DNA of 36,396 nucleotides from Chitinispirillales bacterium (GCA_031281225.1 JAITFQ010000052.1:1-36396), one strand, 5' to 3'. Shown: positions 1 through 9,476, numbered from the stretch's first letter. Translations and numbers: made by a program. Notes: generated from the letters alone by a model not told the origin.

Positions 1-45
1 TTGGGACGGGGGTTGCCTTGTACAAAAAGGTTTATTAAAGTTTTT

Positions 46-59
46 CCCCCCCCCCCCCC
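46..59. repeat. Poly-C homopolymer tract (14 C)
   Basis: Direct reading: ttttt-cccccccccccccc-agcaaat. Confidence 0.9.
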
Positions 60-206
60 AGCAAATATCGTGCCATAACTCTTAAGTGCCTTTTATACCC
101 GTTCTTTCTACTAATAATACTAACCAATGCCACAACCTCATTCGCCCAAGACCTGCCGAAAATCGCGGTCTACGTCACCGGCGATGTCCTCGACAATGAA
201 AAGCGG

Positions 207-2066
207 GTGCTTGGCACAAGGATGCTGGCTTCGCTTATTAACAGCGGGCGGTACATAGGTATCGAACGCTCCAACGCATTTCTTGCCGAAATTGAGCGCG
301 AACAGGTAAAGCAGCGCAGCGGTGCCATTGATGACAACCAAATTAGCGAATTAGGCCGCCAGTTCGGTGTCGATTACATTTGCATAGCCGACATCACGCC
401 GGCATTCGGCGAGTTTCAGGTTTCCGCCCGTATAGTCGACGTTGAAACTGCGGTAGTTGTCTTTATTGGCGACGCTTTCAGTCCGCTGAGAACACCGGAC
501 GACCTTACGCAAGTTTCGGAAGAAGTTATCAAAAATATGTTTAGCAGGCAAGCAACAATGCCTAAACCCGAACCTGCCGCACCGTCACCACTACTGCTCC
601 CTCCCGTCGTCGTCACTCAAGCGACAGGAGCGGGGACAGGAACGGGTGATATAGCCACGGTAGAGAATGTGGTGAGAAGTGGCGAAGCTGAAATAGATAT
701 GGTGTTTGTGCGGGGCGGAACATTTGATATGGGGTGCACGGATGAGCAAAGCGGGTGCAGGCGATGGGAAAAACCGGTGCGTAGCGTAACGGTCAGCGAT
801 TTTTACATCAGCAAATACGTGGTAACGCAGGCTCTGTGGAGGGCGGTGATGGGTGAAAACCGTTCTATGCCCAAAAAATTCAGAGGCGACGATTCGCCGG
901 TTGTAAATGTTCGTTGGAGGGATGTTCAGGAATTCCTTACGAGATTGAATGAGACCACAGGAAAACAGTTCCGTTTGCCAACAGAAGCGGAGTGGGAATA
1001 CGCAGCCCGCGGCGGAACACAAAGCAGGGGTTACATGTATGCCGGAAGCAATAATATTGACGATGTAGCGTGGCATAAAGGCAATAGCGGGAAAAATATA
1101 CCTTCGGTTGGCGGCAAAATGCCCAATGAATTGGGTATATATGACATGAGCGGTAATGTGTTTGAGTTGGTTAGCGACAGGTTCGGGTGGTATGGTTCAT
1201 CAAGCGAGATCAATCCTGAGGGCCCCGGCTCAGGTTCCGGCCATACGATTCGCGGCGGTAGCTGGCGCGGATTTTCAGAGTTCAGCCAAAATTCCTACCG
1301 CAACGGTATCTTTCACAATGGTGTTCCTTTTACCAGTACCAATATGCGACCTTTCCGTAGTGGTTCTTGGAGGTGGAGTATACCCCTTGTAGGCATTCGT
1401 TTAGCCCACGATTTCAATCCAGACGTTGTGGTGGCGTCTTTGGAAAAACCAGCGGGTGGTTTGACTCAAACGGAAAATGGCGAGACAGGTCCGAGAGGAT
1501 TTTTTCCACGTTCGATTGGCGGTGGAACGTATTTTACTAATAATAGAGGAATTGTAGGGGACTGGGGAAAGGGTGGGATTGATGGACGTCTAACCTACAA
1601 CGACGGGGGAATTTACATATTCTTTACTGAGGTTTTCGGTAACTTTATAGTAGGATTTTCTGCTGGAATTTCTTTTGGAAGCGCAAACCTGAAAGAAGAA
1701 GATGAATGGGATAGAACCGTCATAAGTAATTTTGATGTGCCATTTACAAGCGTTGGTTTTGGTAGTTGCTTTAGGGTCCCGATTCATCTTTCAAGAAATA
1801 TGATAATTTTCCCGTTTATTCTTGAAGGACATATCTCATATATCTCACAGTTGTTTTCTAAAAAAACGGAATTTGACTTTGGTGGAATTCGGATAAACTT
1901 AGGAATAGGAGTTGGTGCCGATTTCAATCTGAGTGAGAGAACATTTTTGCGCCCTGAATTATTATACGGTTGGGGTGTAGATGAACTCGTATTTCGCAAT
2001 GAAAATCGTTTTAACGGAATGGGACACGGCTTGACCCTGAAACTAAGCTCCGGCTTCCGGTTCTGA
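207..2066 (+). CDS. Secreted/outer-membrane protein: CsgG/TolB-like N-terminal region, SUMF1/FGE-sulfatase-like domain, C-terminal beta-barrel-like region
   Basis: FGE-like motifs GGTFDMGC, RLPTEAEWEYAARGG, YDMSGNVFEL, IRGGSW, VGIRLAHD. The same frame is open upstream and encodes ITLKCLLYPFFLLIILTNATTSFAQ, a signal-peptide-like sequence, so 207 (GTG) is probably not the true start. Confidence 0.75.
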   Translation: MLGTRMLASLINSGRYIGIERSNAFLAEIEREQVKQRSGAIDDNQISELGRQFGVDYICIADITPAFGEFQVSARIVDVETAVVVFIGDAFSPLRTPDDLTQVSEEVIKNMFSRQATMPKPEPAAPSPLLLPPVVVTQATGAGTGTGDIATVENVVRSGEAEIDMVFVRGGTFDMGCTDEQSGCRRWEKPVRSVTVSDFYISKYVVTQALWRAVMGENRSMPKKFRGDDSPVVNVRWRDVQEFLTRLNETTGKQFRLPTEAEWEYAARGGTQSRGYMYAGSNNIDDVAWHKGNSGKNIPSVGGKMPNELGIYDMSGNVFELVSDRFGWYGSSSEINPEGPGSGSGHTIRGGSWRGFSEFSQNSYRNGIFHNGVPFTSTNMRPFRSGSWRWSIPLVGIRLAHDFNPDVVVASLEKPAGGLTQTENGETGPRGFFPRSIGGGTYFTNNRGIVGDWGKGGIDGRLTYNDGGIYIFFTEVFGNFIVGFSAGISFGSANLKEEDEWDRTVISNFDVPFTSVGFGSCFRVPIHLSRNMIIFPFILEGHISYISQLFSKKTEFDFGGIRINLGIGVGADFNLSERTFLRPELLYGWGVDELVFRNENRFNGMGHGLTLKLSSGFRF

Positions 2067-2172
2067 CGGCAAGCACCTAAAATCCCGCCGTTAGTTTAAG
2101 GCAGGTAAAAGTTATCGGCTGTCCCAGTTTTTTCTTTTCGTGTCATTTTTTGTTTTTGGCGTTTGGCGGGTA

Positions 2173-2448
2173 TTATACGTCTACATACTTCCACTCCCAA
2201 TCAAGCGAATTTATAGCAAGCGCCGGACGCCCAGCCATCTCGCCGAACAGCTCTCGCCGCCCCTCAAAAATCGCCCCTAACGTCGAACACAAAAGAGACT
2301 TGCCGAAACGGCGCGGGCGGGACAGGAAAAAGGGCTGCCCGGAACCGGTGAGAAGCTCATGGATTCGGGCCGTCTTGTCCACATAAACAAAACCGCCCTC
2401 GCGGAGCTTGGGAAAGTCTTGAATGCCGATGGGGAGTAAGCGTTTCAT
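2173..2448 (-). pseudogene. Truncated AAA-ATPase-like protein (N-terminal fragment only)
   Basis: MKRLLPIGIQDFPKLREGGFVYVDKTARIHELL...FFLSRPRRFGKSLLCSTL matches the start of the AAA-ATPase-like family (PF09820 type, Walker A RPRRFGKSLL). It stops at 91 aa; family members are normally several hundred aa. Confidence 0.75.
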
Positions 2449-2496
2449 GTATATAAAATATGATATTGCGGGGGCAAAGTCAAAATAATGAATTCA

Positions 2497-2595
2497 AAAG
2501 TCAAAACCTGTTTTTTATAAAAGGTATGGCACAGAATCTGATTTTGCGGAACCATCGCCCGCACGAAGCGGTCGTATTTTAGAATTAAATCCGGG
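2497..2595. repeat. Dispersed repeat, copy 1
   Basis: aaagtcaaaacctgtttttt...tatggcaca...gattttgcgga...tcgcccgcacgaagcgg...attaaatc recurs at 34427-34528 in the same orientation. Confidence 0.85.
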
Positions 2596-2838
2596 ATGAT
2601 ATACCCGTCCCGCTTGAAAACAGCCTGCAGATGAGGTTGCCTTCGACAGGCTCAGGGGGCCGATCGACCCTACAGATACCGATTTATAAGTGTGTGGAAA
2701 GCATTCTATGTGCGCACGTAAAAAGTCAATATTAAAAAAAATTAAAAAAAATGTTGCGTTTTTCGGTAAAACCCTTTATTTTTATAATATACGGCAAAGT
2801 ATTCAACCCACAAACTCGAAACGCAGGGGGGCAGTCCT

Positions 2839-4326
2839 ATGAAAAAGACTTTTTTTGCGGTTACGTTGATTACAGTATTTCTTATCGGTGTTTTGGTTGT
2901 AGACGTATCCGCCCAAGACGCAAAATGGCTTTCCAGCTACTGGGACGGCTGTAAACCCACCTGTTCCTGGTTTCAAAACATACCGAGAGATTCGGAACTT
3001 GGTCTTAGCAAGGCCTGCGACGCCAACGACGTGGAGCTTTTTTTGGGCGACATAGCCGAAGCACCGTGCAACAAGGATGGCGGCCCGGCTCATACCTGCT
3101 GGGATCAGATCCCGTTTGTTGATCCCGGCAATCCGCTTATCGCCTACGGTTTTGGAGCCACCAGCGAAGCGGCGTGCGGCGAGTGCTTTGAGGTAACGTT
3201 CACCGGCGGATACCCGCACGGTAACCCCATGCCCATGCATACTGCGCTTGCTACCGCCAGCAGCGGTAAGAGAGTCGTTATAATGGGCCGCAATACGGGC
3301 GGCGATGTCGCTCCCAATCAAATTGACTTTATGATACCGGGCGGCGGCCTCGGAATGTTTGACTGCTTCTCTCATCAGCTTGGTTTGCCCGAGCGGTCAC
3401 CGCTATTAGGAAATCAGCACGGCGGTCTTTTAAGGGATTGCATAGACGCTGCCATACAGGAGTTTAGTGGAAACTGGAATGCGCCCGGTGTTATGAATTT
3501 TGTTCAAAACTGCCATAGAAACAGCTGCAACACAATATTTGGCGCGCCCGAACACGCCGTGCTTTTGAAGGGTTGCCTATTTCACGCCGATTGGATGATG
3601 TCCGCGCCCAATCCGCAGGGAACTGTAAGGATAGTGCCGTGTCCGCAGGCGCTGATTGATGGATACAAACCCAAAAGTAGCGCGTGGACCATCATGATCA
3701 AAGGGATAAATCGTACCTCGAGTACCGGAACCGTAAACGAGAATATCAGTAACTTAACGGTTGGTGTTAATACGGGAACCACCCTTACTTTTAACATAAC
3801 AGCACCACATACCGGAGAGTACGACCTGTCATTCAGTGTCCAAACCGGAATTGAGACGGTCATTTCTGTAACGGTGAACGGCCAGCCTGCCGGATCGACC
3901 GGTGATATCAACCCAAACAACTGGAACGCGTTTACCCTTGTGCCGTTCGGTTCCAAAGTAAATCTTACAGAGGGTGCGAACACAATAGCGCTGAGTTTTG
4001 AATCTCACAGCGTCAATTTTGACTACTTCGTCCTCGTCGGCGAACAGCAGAGTTCAATAAGGCACACTGCCGCGAGAACATCCCGTCCGGCGGGCGCGAA
4101 CGTAACTGTCAGGTCGATTGCGAGAGGTTTCACCGCCGCTCTGCCGGCGGGGCACGGGTACACGTCCTACAAATTAATTGACTTGCAGGGCAGAAATGTC
4201 AGAAGTGGAAGAATAGGCGGCGGCGTAAACGACCTGCGGTTCAACAATCTGGGGCACAACGTATTTTTCCTGCGCCTTGAGGGGGCGAACATGGCGCCGC
4301 AGGTGGTGAGAGCGGTGACCTATTAG
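2839..4326 (+). CDS. GH45 endoglucanase with CBM-like module and C-terminal sorting-like domain
   Basis: Signal peptide MKKTFFAVTLITVFLIGVLVVDVSAQ; GH45 motif SSYWDGCKPTCSW; HTCWDQIPF; ECFEVTFTGG; PGGGLGMFD; FHADWMM with the second catalytic Asp candidate. C-terminus SYKLIDLQGRNVRSG...VFFLRLEG. Confidence 0.9.
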   Translation: MKKTFFAVTLITVFLIGVLVVDVSAQDAKWLSSYWDGCKPTCSWFQNIPRDSELGLSKACDANDVELFLGDIAEAPCNKDGGPAHTCWDQIPFVDPGNPLIAYGFGATSEAACGECFEVTFTGGYPHGNPMPMHTALATASSGKRVVIMGRNTGGDVAPNQIDFMIPGGGLGMFDCFSHQLGLPERSPLLGNQHGGLLRDCIDAAIQEFSGNWNAPGVMNFVQNCHRNSCNTIFGAPEHAVLLKGCLFHADWMMSAPNPQGTVRIVPCPQALIDGYKPKSSAWTIMIKGINRTSSTGTVNENISNLTVGVNTGTTLTFNITAPHTGEYDLSFSVQTGIETVISVTVNGQPAGSTGDINPNNWNAFTLVPFGSKVNLTEGANTIALSFESHSVNFDYFVLVGEQQSSIRHTAARTSRPAGANVTVRSIARGFTAALPAGHGYTSYKLIDLQGRNVRSGRIGGGVNDLRFNNLGHNVFFLRLEGANMAPQVVRAVTY

Positions 4327-4390
4327 TAATGTAATGCTTCATATTATACTATAAATCAATCCGTGATACGCGGAGGAGGGAAGGTTTTTG

Positions 4391-7171
4391 ATGAAAAGGA
4401 TGATTTTTGTTGTTGGGATGTTTATGGTGTTTTTTGCAGGTACCGCGAACGCGCAGACAAACGGCTGGATGTCGCGTTATTGGGATGGCTGCAAACAAAG
4501 CTGCTCCTGGAGTTCAAACGCCGGCGGTATCGCCAACGCGTGCAAGGAATGCGATCGGAGCAATAACCGGTTAGTGCCTACAAGCGATAACAACAGGAGC
4601 AGTTGCCAGGGGGGTAATTCCTACACTTGCTGGGATATGATTCCTTTCGCTGTCGACGATAATCTGGCTTACGGCTTCGTGGCCACAAACCCGCCCAATC
4701 AATGCGGTACGTGCTACGAGATAACGTTTACCGGCGCGGGCGAACATGGCACAAATGACAATCACCGGGCTATTCAGGGAAAAAGGATGATTGTGATGGC
4801 GGCCAATATAGGCGGCGACGTTGGCAACACTCAGCTTGACCTTATGGTTCCGGGCGGCGGGTTGGGGCTGTTTGACAGCTTTACCGGACAGACTGGCATA
4901 AGCACCCAGGCGCTTGGACACCAGTACGGAGGTATTTTGAGACAGTTTTGTGAGACCGGCACCGCCGCGGCACAACGGACTTGTCTCAGGGACAGGTGTA
5001 ATTCGGTATTCAGCGCCCCTGCTCATGACATGCTCAGGCGGGGTTGTGTTTTTTACGCGGACTGGCTTATGGCGGCGAGCAACCCGAGATATACTATGAG
5101 AACGGTTACATGCCCGCAGCTTTTGCGTGACATATACAGCGGCGCGGCTATCGGCGGCGGTGGCGGCGGCGGAACCCCTACCACATACACGCTAACCGTC
5201 AACCGCAACCCAACCGGCGGCGGCACCACCACGCCGGCGGCCAGTCAGGCAAATATCGCCGCGAATACCAACGTCAATATCTCGGCCACCGCCGCAAGCG
5301 GCTGGACATTCACCGGCTGGACAGCCGGCACGGGGGCGACAATTACCAACGTGAACGTCGCGTCCACGACGGTCAGGCTGACCGCCAACGCGACAATCAC
5401 CGCCAATTTCACACAGCAGACGACGCAAACGTATACGCTTACGGTCAACCGCAACCCGACAACCGGCGGCACTACCACGCCGGCGGCCAGTCAGGCGAAT
5501 ATCGCCGCGGGAACGGCGGTACCCATAGCGGCCACCGCCGCAGCCGGTCACAGGTTCGTCAACTGGACGGTGGTATCCGGCACGGCGACATTCGCTAACC
5601 CGAACTCCGCCAACACAACCGTCACCCTGAGTACAAACGCGACGATCCGCGCCAACTTCGTGCAAACGCTCACGCTTACGGTCAACCGCCTCCCGACGAA
5701 CGGCGGCACTACCACGCCGGCGGCTAACCAGGCGGATATCGCCGCGAACTCGCCGGTCTCCATCTCGGCCACGCCGGCGACCGGTTTCAGATTCGTCAAC
5801 TGGACTGTGGTGACCGGCACCGCGACATTTGCCAACGCGAACGCTCTCTCGACGACGGTCTCCCTGAGTACAAACGCGACGATTCGCGCCAACTTCGAGC
5901 CAACATTCACGCTTACGGTCAACCGCACACCAGCGGCCGGCGGCACCACCAGTCCGGCGACCAGTCAGGCGAACATCGCCTCGGGAACAGCGTTCCCCAT
6001 ATCGGCTACCGCCGCAGCCGGATACGTATTTAGCGGCTGGACTTTGGTGACCGGCACCGGCACCGCGACAATCGCAGCCCCGAACTCCGCTAACACAACG
6101 GTCTCCCTGACTACAAACGCGACTGTCCGCGCCAACTTTACGCAGCAGTCACAGACTGTAACGTACACGCTTACGATTAACCGCGCGCCGACAGCCGGCG
6201 GCACCGTCACCCCGGCAAGCGGCGGAAGCCATAACGCGGGAACGCCTATCGAGATAGCGGCCACCGCCGCAACCGGCTACACGTTCACCAACTGGACTGT
6301 AACGACCGGTACGGCAACATTCGCCAGCGCGAGCAACGCGGTTACAACCGTCACCCTAAGCTCAAACGCGACAATCACCGCCAACTTCACGCAGGGGCAG
6401 GCCCAAACATACACGCTTACAATCAACAGCTCCCCAACGGCCGGCGGCACCGTTACAGGCGCGGGAACCCATAACGCGGGAACGCCTGTCGAGGTAAGGG
6501 CTACCGCGGCGAGCGGCTACACGTTCAGCAACTGGACAGTAACAGGCAGCGGCGCAACAATTGCCAGCCCGAACAGCGCAACTACAACTGTTACCTTGAC
6601 CGCAAACGCGACAATCACCGCCAACTTCACGGAGAGCGGTAGCGGTGGAACGGACGACGGGTTCCTCGAATTTACGTTGAATATCCAGCCGCCGGGTTCC
6701 GGCCGGATCGAAGTCGTCCCCAATAAGGCTCTGTATCTGCAAGGTGAGCCCGTGAGCGTCACCGCGATCGCCAATCCGGGTTTTGAGTTCGAAATCTGGA
6801 ACAACAGCGGCGACCTGCACGGCGACAACCCCGAATTTAACACGCAGGTATGGTGGCACCGGGAGATTACCGCCCAGTTCAAAACCGGCGGCACCAACGT
6901 GATAACCGACCCCGCGAAAACGGCGCCCAACATGGTGCGCACGCGGGCCTCCATAGTCTCTGCACCCGGAGGCTTCACAGCGACGCTCCCCGCAAGCCAC
7001 ACGTTCACGTCTTACAGGCTGATTGACCTGCAAGGCAGGGAAATAAGAAGCGGCGCAATCAGCGGCGGCGTGACCGACTTGCGGTTCAGCAACATAAGGC
7101 GCAGCGTGCTGTTCCTGCAACTGAACGGGAGCGGTGTTTCGCCCGAAGTGTTGAAAGTAGTGACGTATTAA
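4391..7171 (+). CDS. GH45 endoglucanase with tandem InlB-like repeats and C-terminal sorting-like domain
   Basis: ATG at 4391 after a ggaggaggg SD; signal peptide MKRMIFVVGMFMVFFAGTANAQ; SRYWDGCKQSCSW, FYADWLM; repeats TLTVNRNPT.GGTTTPA...GW/NWT...ATI.ANF; C-terminus SYRLIDLQGREIRSG. Confidence 0.9.
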   Translation: MKRMIFVVGMFMVFFAGTANAQTNGWMSRYWDGCKQSCSWSSNAGGIANACKECDRSNNRLVPTSDNNRSSCQGGNSYTCWDMIPFAVDDNLAYGFVATNPPNQCGTCYEITFTGAGEHGTNDNHRAIQGKRMIVMAANIGGDVGNTQLDLMVPGGGLGLFDSFTGQTGISTQALGHQYGGILRQFCETGTAAAQRTCLRDRCNSVFSAPAHDMLRRGCVFYADWLMAASNPRYTMRTVTCPQLLRDIYSGAAIGGGGGGGTPTTYTLTVNRNPTGGGTTTPAASQANIAANTNVNISATAASGWTFTGWTAGTGATITNVNVASTTVRLTANATITANFTQQTTQTYTLTVNRNPTTGGTTTPAASQANIAAGTAVPIAATAAAGHRFVNWTVVSGTATFANPNSANTTVTLSTNATIRANFVQTLTLTVNRLPTNGGTTTPAANQADIAANSPVSISATPATGFRFVNWTVVTGTATFANANALSTTVSLSTNATIRANFEPTFTLTVNRTPAAGGTTSPATSQANIASGTAFPISATAAAGYVFSGWTLVTGTGTATIAAPNSANTTVSLTTNATVRANFTQQSQTVTYTLTINRAPTAGGTVTPASGGSHNAGTPIEIAATAATGYTFTNWTVTTGTATFASASNAVTTVTLSSNATITANFTQGQAQTYTLTINSSPTAGGTVTGAGTHNAGTPVEVRATAASGYTFSNWTVTGSGATIASPNSATTTVTLTANATITANFTESGSGGTDDGFLEFTLNIQPPGSGRIEVVPNKALYLQGEPVSVTAIANPGFEFEIWNNSGDLHGDNPEFNTQVWWHREITAQFKTGGTNVITDPAKTAPNMVRTRASIVSAPGGFTATLPASHTFTSYRLIDLQGREIRSGAISGGVTDLRFSNIRRSVLFLQLNGSGVSPEVLKVVTY
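5186..6890 (+). repeat. In-gene tandem array of about 80-aa InlB/Flg_new-like repeats (6 clear copies plus 1 degenerate)
   Basis: Copies begin near 5186, 5432, 5672, 5906, 6164 and 6410, with a degenerate copy from about 6669. Long DNA-level matches occur between copies 1 and 2, e.g. accacgccggcggccagtcaggc. Confidence 0.88.
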
Positions 7172-7182
7172 ATGTATGTTAA

Positions 7183-7220
7183 GGAACGGCGGCCGGAAAC
7201 GGCCGCCCGTCCTGTTTTTT
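7183..7220 (+). terminator. Rho-independent terminator of the second GH45 gene
   Basis: ggaacggcggccg-gaaa-cggccgcccgtcc followed by tgtttttt. Confidence 0.75.
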
Positions 7221-7349
7221 CTTCTGCCTGCTGACCCCCTCCCCCTGTTATTTGATTTTGTTGTTTTGACTTTATTTTTTTGTCGGGGCGGCATATATTA
7301 TATTAATATTTTATAAATAGCCCCCAAACAAAAAACAGGAGAAAAACTC

Positions 7350-9335
7350 ATGTCAACCCCAGTCACTGCCCCGGCAATCGGCGACGTCCGCCACGATGTA
7401 TCGCTGTTAACCGAGTACGACATATACCTGTTCAAGCAGGGCAGCCACTCCCGCCTGTTCGACAAGTTCGGCGCGCACGTGATGAAAACCGACGACAAAA
7501 TCCCCGGCACGTATTTTGCCGCCTGGGCGCCAAACGCCAAATACGTCTCGGTTGTCGGTGACTTCAACTCCTGGGACGCCGGCCGCCACCCGCTCTCCGC
7601 GCGTTCGGACGGCTCGGGGATATGGGAAGGGTTCATCCCGAATCTCGGCCAGGGCACGCTCTACAAGTTTCACATAAACTCAAACACCGGCAAGTACACG
7701 GTGAACAAGGGCGACCCGTTCGCCTACTTCTGGGAAACGCCGCCCGCCACATCGCCGGTCGTTTGGGACCTTGAATACAAATGGGGCGACAAAAGCTGGA
7801 TGCAGAGGCGCAGAGACAAAAACAGCCTCAACGCGCCGCTGTCAATATACGAAATACACCTCGGCTCATGGCGTCGCAAGAGCGAAGCCGCGGACGACTG
7901 GCTAAGCTACAGAGAACTCGCGCCCGAACTCGCCGACTACTGCAACAAACTCGGATTTACGCACGTTGAGTTTTTGCCCGTGATGGAACACCCGTTCGGC
8001 GGGTCGTGGGGATACCAGACCACCGGATACTTCGCGCCAACGAGCCGGTTCGGCACGCCGCAGGATTTCATGTACCTTGTCGACTACCTGCATCAGCACG
8101 ATATCGGGATAATTATCGACTGGGTGCCGTCGCACTTCCCAAGCGACGAACACGGGCTCGCCTACTATGACGGAACCTGCCTGTACGAACACTCCGACCC
8201 GAAAAAGGGTTTCCACCCCGACTGGAAGAGTTACATCTTCAACTACGGGCGCAATGAGGTGCAGGCGTTTCTTTTGAGCAGCGTTATATTCTGGTTAGAC
8301 AAGTACCACATAGACATGGTGCGCGTGGACGCCGTCGCCTCCATGCTCTATCTCGACTATTCGCGCAAAGAGGGCGAGTGGATACCCAACCAGTTCGGCG
8401 GCAGGGAAAATCTTGAAGCAATATCGTTCCTCAAACGGATGAACGAGGAGATATACAAGGCGTTCCCCGATGTCCAGACAATCGCTGAAGAGTCCACCGC
8501 CTGGCCGATGGTTTCACGCCCCGCCTACGTTGGCGGTCTCGGATTCGGGATGAAGTGGAACATGGGGTGGATGCACGACACGCTCCTGTATTTGAGCAAA
8601 GACCCGGTATACAGAAAATATCACCACAGCGAATTGACATTCAGCATGTTGTACGCGTTCACGGAAAACTACGTGCTGCCGCTGTCGCATGACGAAGTCG
8701 TACACGGTAAAAATTCTCTCGTCAACAAAATGCCCGGCGACGATTGGAGAAGGCTCGCCAACCTGCGCCTTTTGCTCAGCTACCAGTTTAACCATCCCGG
8801 CAAAAAGCTGCTCTTCATGGGCGGCGAGTTCGCGCAGTTTGTGGAGTGGAACCACGACAAGAGCTTAAACTGGGAGCTGACGCAGTGGGAGCGGCATAAC
8901 GGGATACAGCTTATGGTGGGAGATTTGAACCGGATGTACAGGCGGGAGCCCGCGCTGCACTACTACGACTTTGACCCCAAGGGGTTTGAGTGGATAGACT
9001 GCAACGACTGGGAGCAAAGTATTTTGGGTTTCATAAGAAAAGGCCCCGGTGAATTTGACCGCGTGCTCGTCGTCCTGAACTTCACCCCCGAACCGAGACA
9101 GGCCTATCGCGTGGGCGTGCCGATCGGCGGTTTTTGGGAGGAGATTTTCAACAGCGACGCGAAGGAGTACGGCGGCAGCGGCATAGGCAACTCCGGCGGC
9201 ATGGAGTCGGACGAACAGAAATGCCACGGCCACGCGCACTCGCTATTATTGACACTGCCGCCTTTAGGGGCCGTGGTGTTCAAGGTCAGGAAGCCGGAGG
9301 TTATAGCATCAACGAAACCTTCCAACATTCAGTAA
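7350..9335 (+). CDS. glgB: 1,4-alpha-glucan branching enzyme (GH13)
   Basis: CBM48-like WAPNAKYVSVVGDFNSWD; EFLPVMEHPFGGSWGYQTTGYFAPTSRFG; VRVDAVASMLYLDYSR; LSHDEVVHGKNSL; SD aggag upstream of ATG. Confidence 0.95.
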   Translation: MSTPVTAPAIGDVRHDVSLLTEYDIYLFKQGSHSRLFDKFGAHVMKTDDKIPGTYFAAWAPNAKYVSVVGDFNSWDAGRHPLSARSDGSGIWEGFIPNLGQGTLYKFHINSNTGKYTVNKGDPFAYFWETPPATSPVVWDLEYKWGDKSWMQRRRDKNSLNAPLSIYEIHLGSWRRKSEAADDWLSYRELAPELADYCNKLGFTHVEFLPVMEHPFGGSWGYQTTGYFAPTSRFGTPQDFMYLVDYLHQHDIGIIIDWVPSHFPSDEHGLAYYDGTCLYEHSDPKKGFHPDWKSYIFNYGRNEVQAFLLSSVIFWLDKYHIDMVRVDAVASMLYLDYSRKEGEWIPNQFGGRENLEAISFLKRMNEEIYKAFPDVQTIAEESTAWPMVSRPAYVGGLGFGMKWNMGWMHDTLLYLSKDPVYRKYHHSELTFSMLYAFTENYVLPLSHDEVVHGKNSLVNKMPGDDWRRLANLRLLLSYQFNHPGKKLLFMGGEFAQFVEWNHDKSLNWELTQWERHNGIQLMVGDLNRMYRREPALHYYDFDPKGFEWIDCNDWEQSILGFIRKGPGEFDRVLVVLNFTPEPRQAYRVGVPIGGFWEEIFNSDAKEYGGSGIGNSGGMESDEQKCHGHAHSLLLTLPPLGAVVFKVRKPEVIASTKPSNIQ

Positions 9336-9476
9336 TATCGCAGGGGCTCCCTGTCCGCGAGCGCAGGACAGGGGGCGTGAAGCGATTAACCGCAATTCAG
9401 GGCAAGCGGGCATTTCGGCATTTTGACAGGTCAATTCGGCGCTACGAAGACGGAAAAAGCCCCACCGCCGTCATCA

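Noticed and set aside
5192-7294. Long minus-strand ORFs opposite the second GH45 gene (5192-5665, 5548-5949, 5965-6264, 6362-7294)
   Set aside because: Antisense shadows of the repetitive GH45 coding sequence; the plus strand has clear domain motifs.
9346-9376. Hairpin gctccctgtcc...ggacagggggc after glgB
   Set aside because: Stem is real but there is no U-tract, so not called as an intrinsic terminator.
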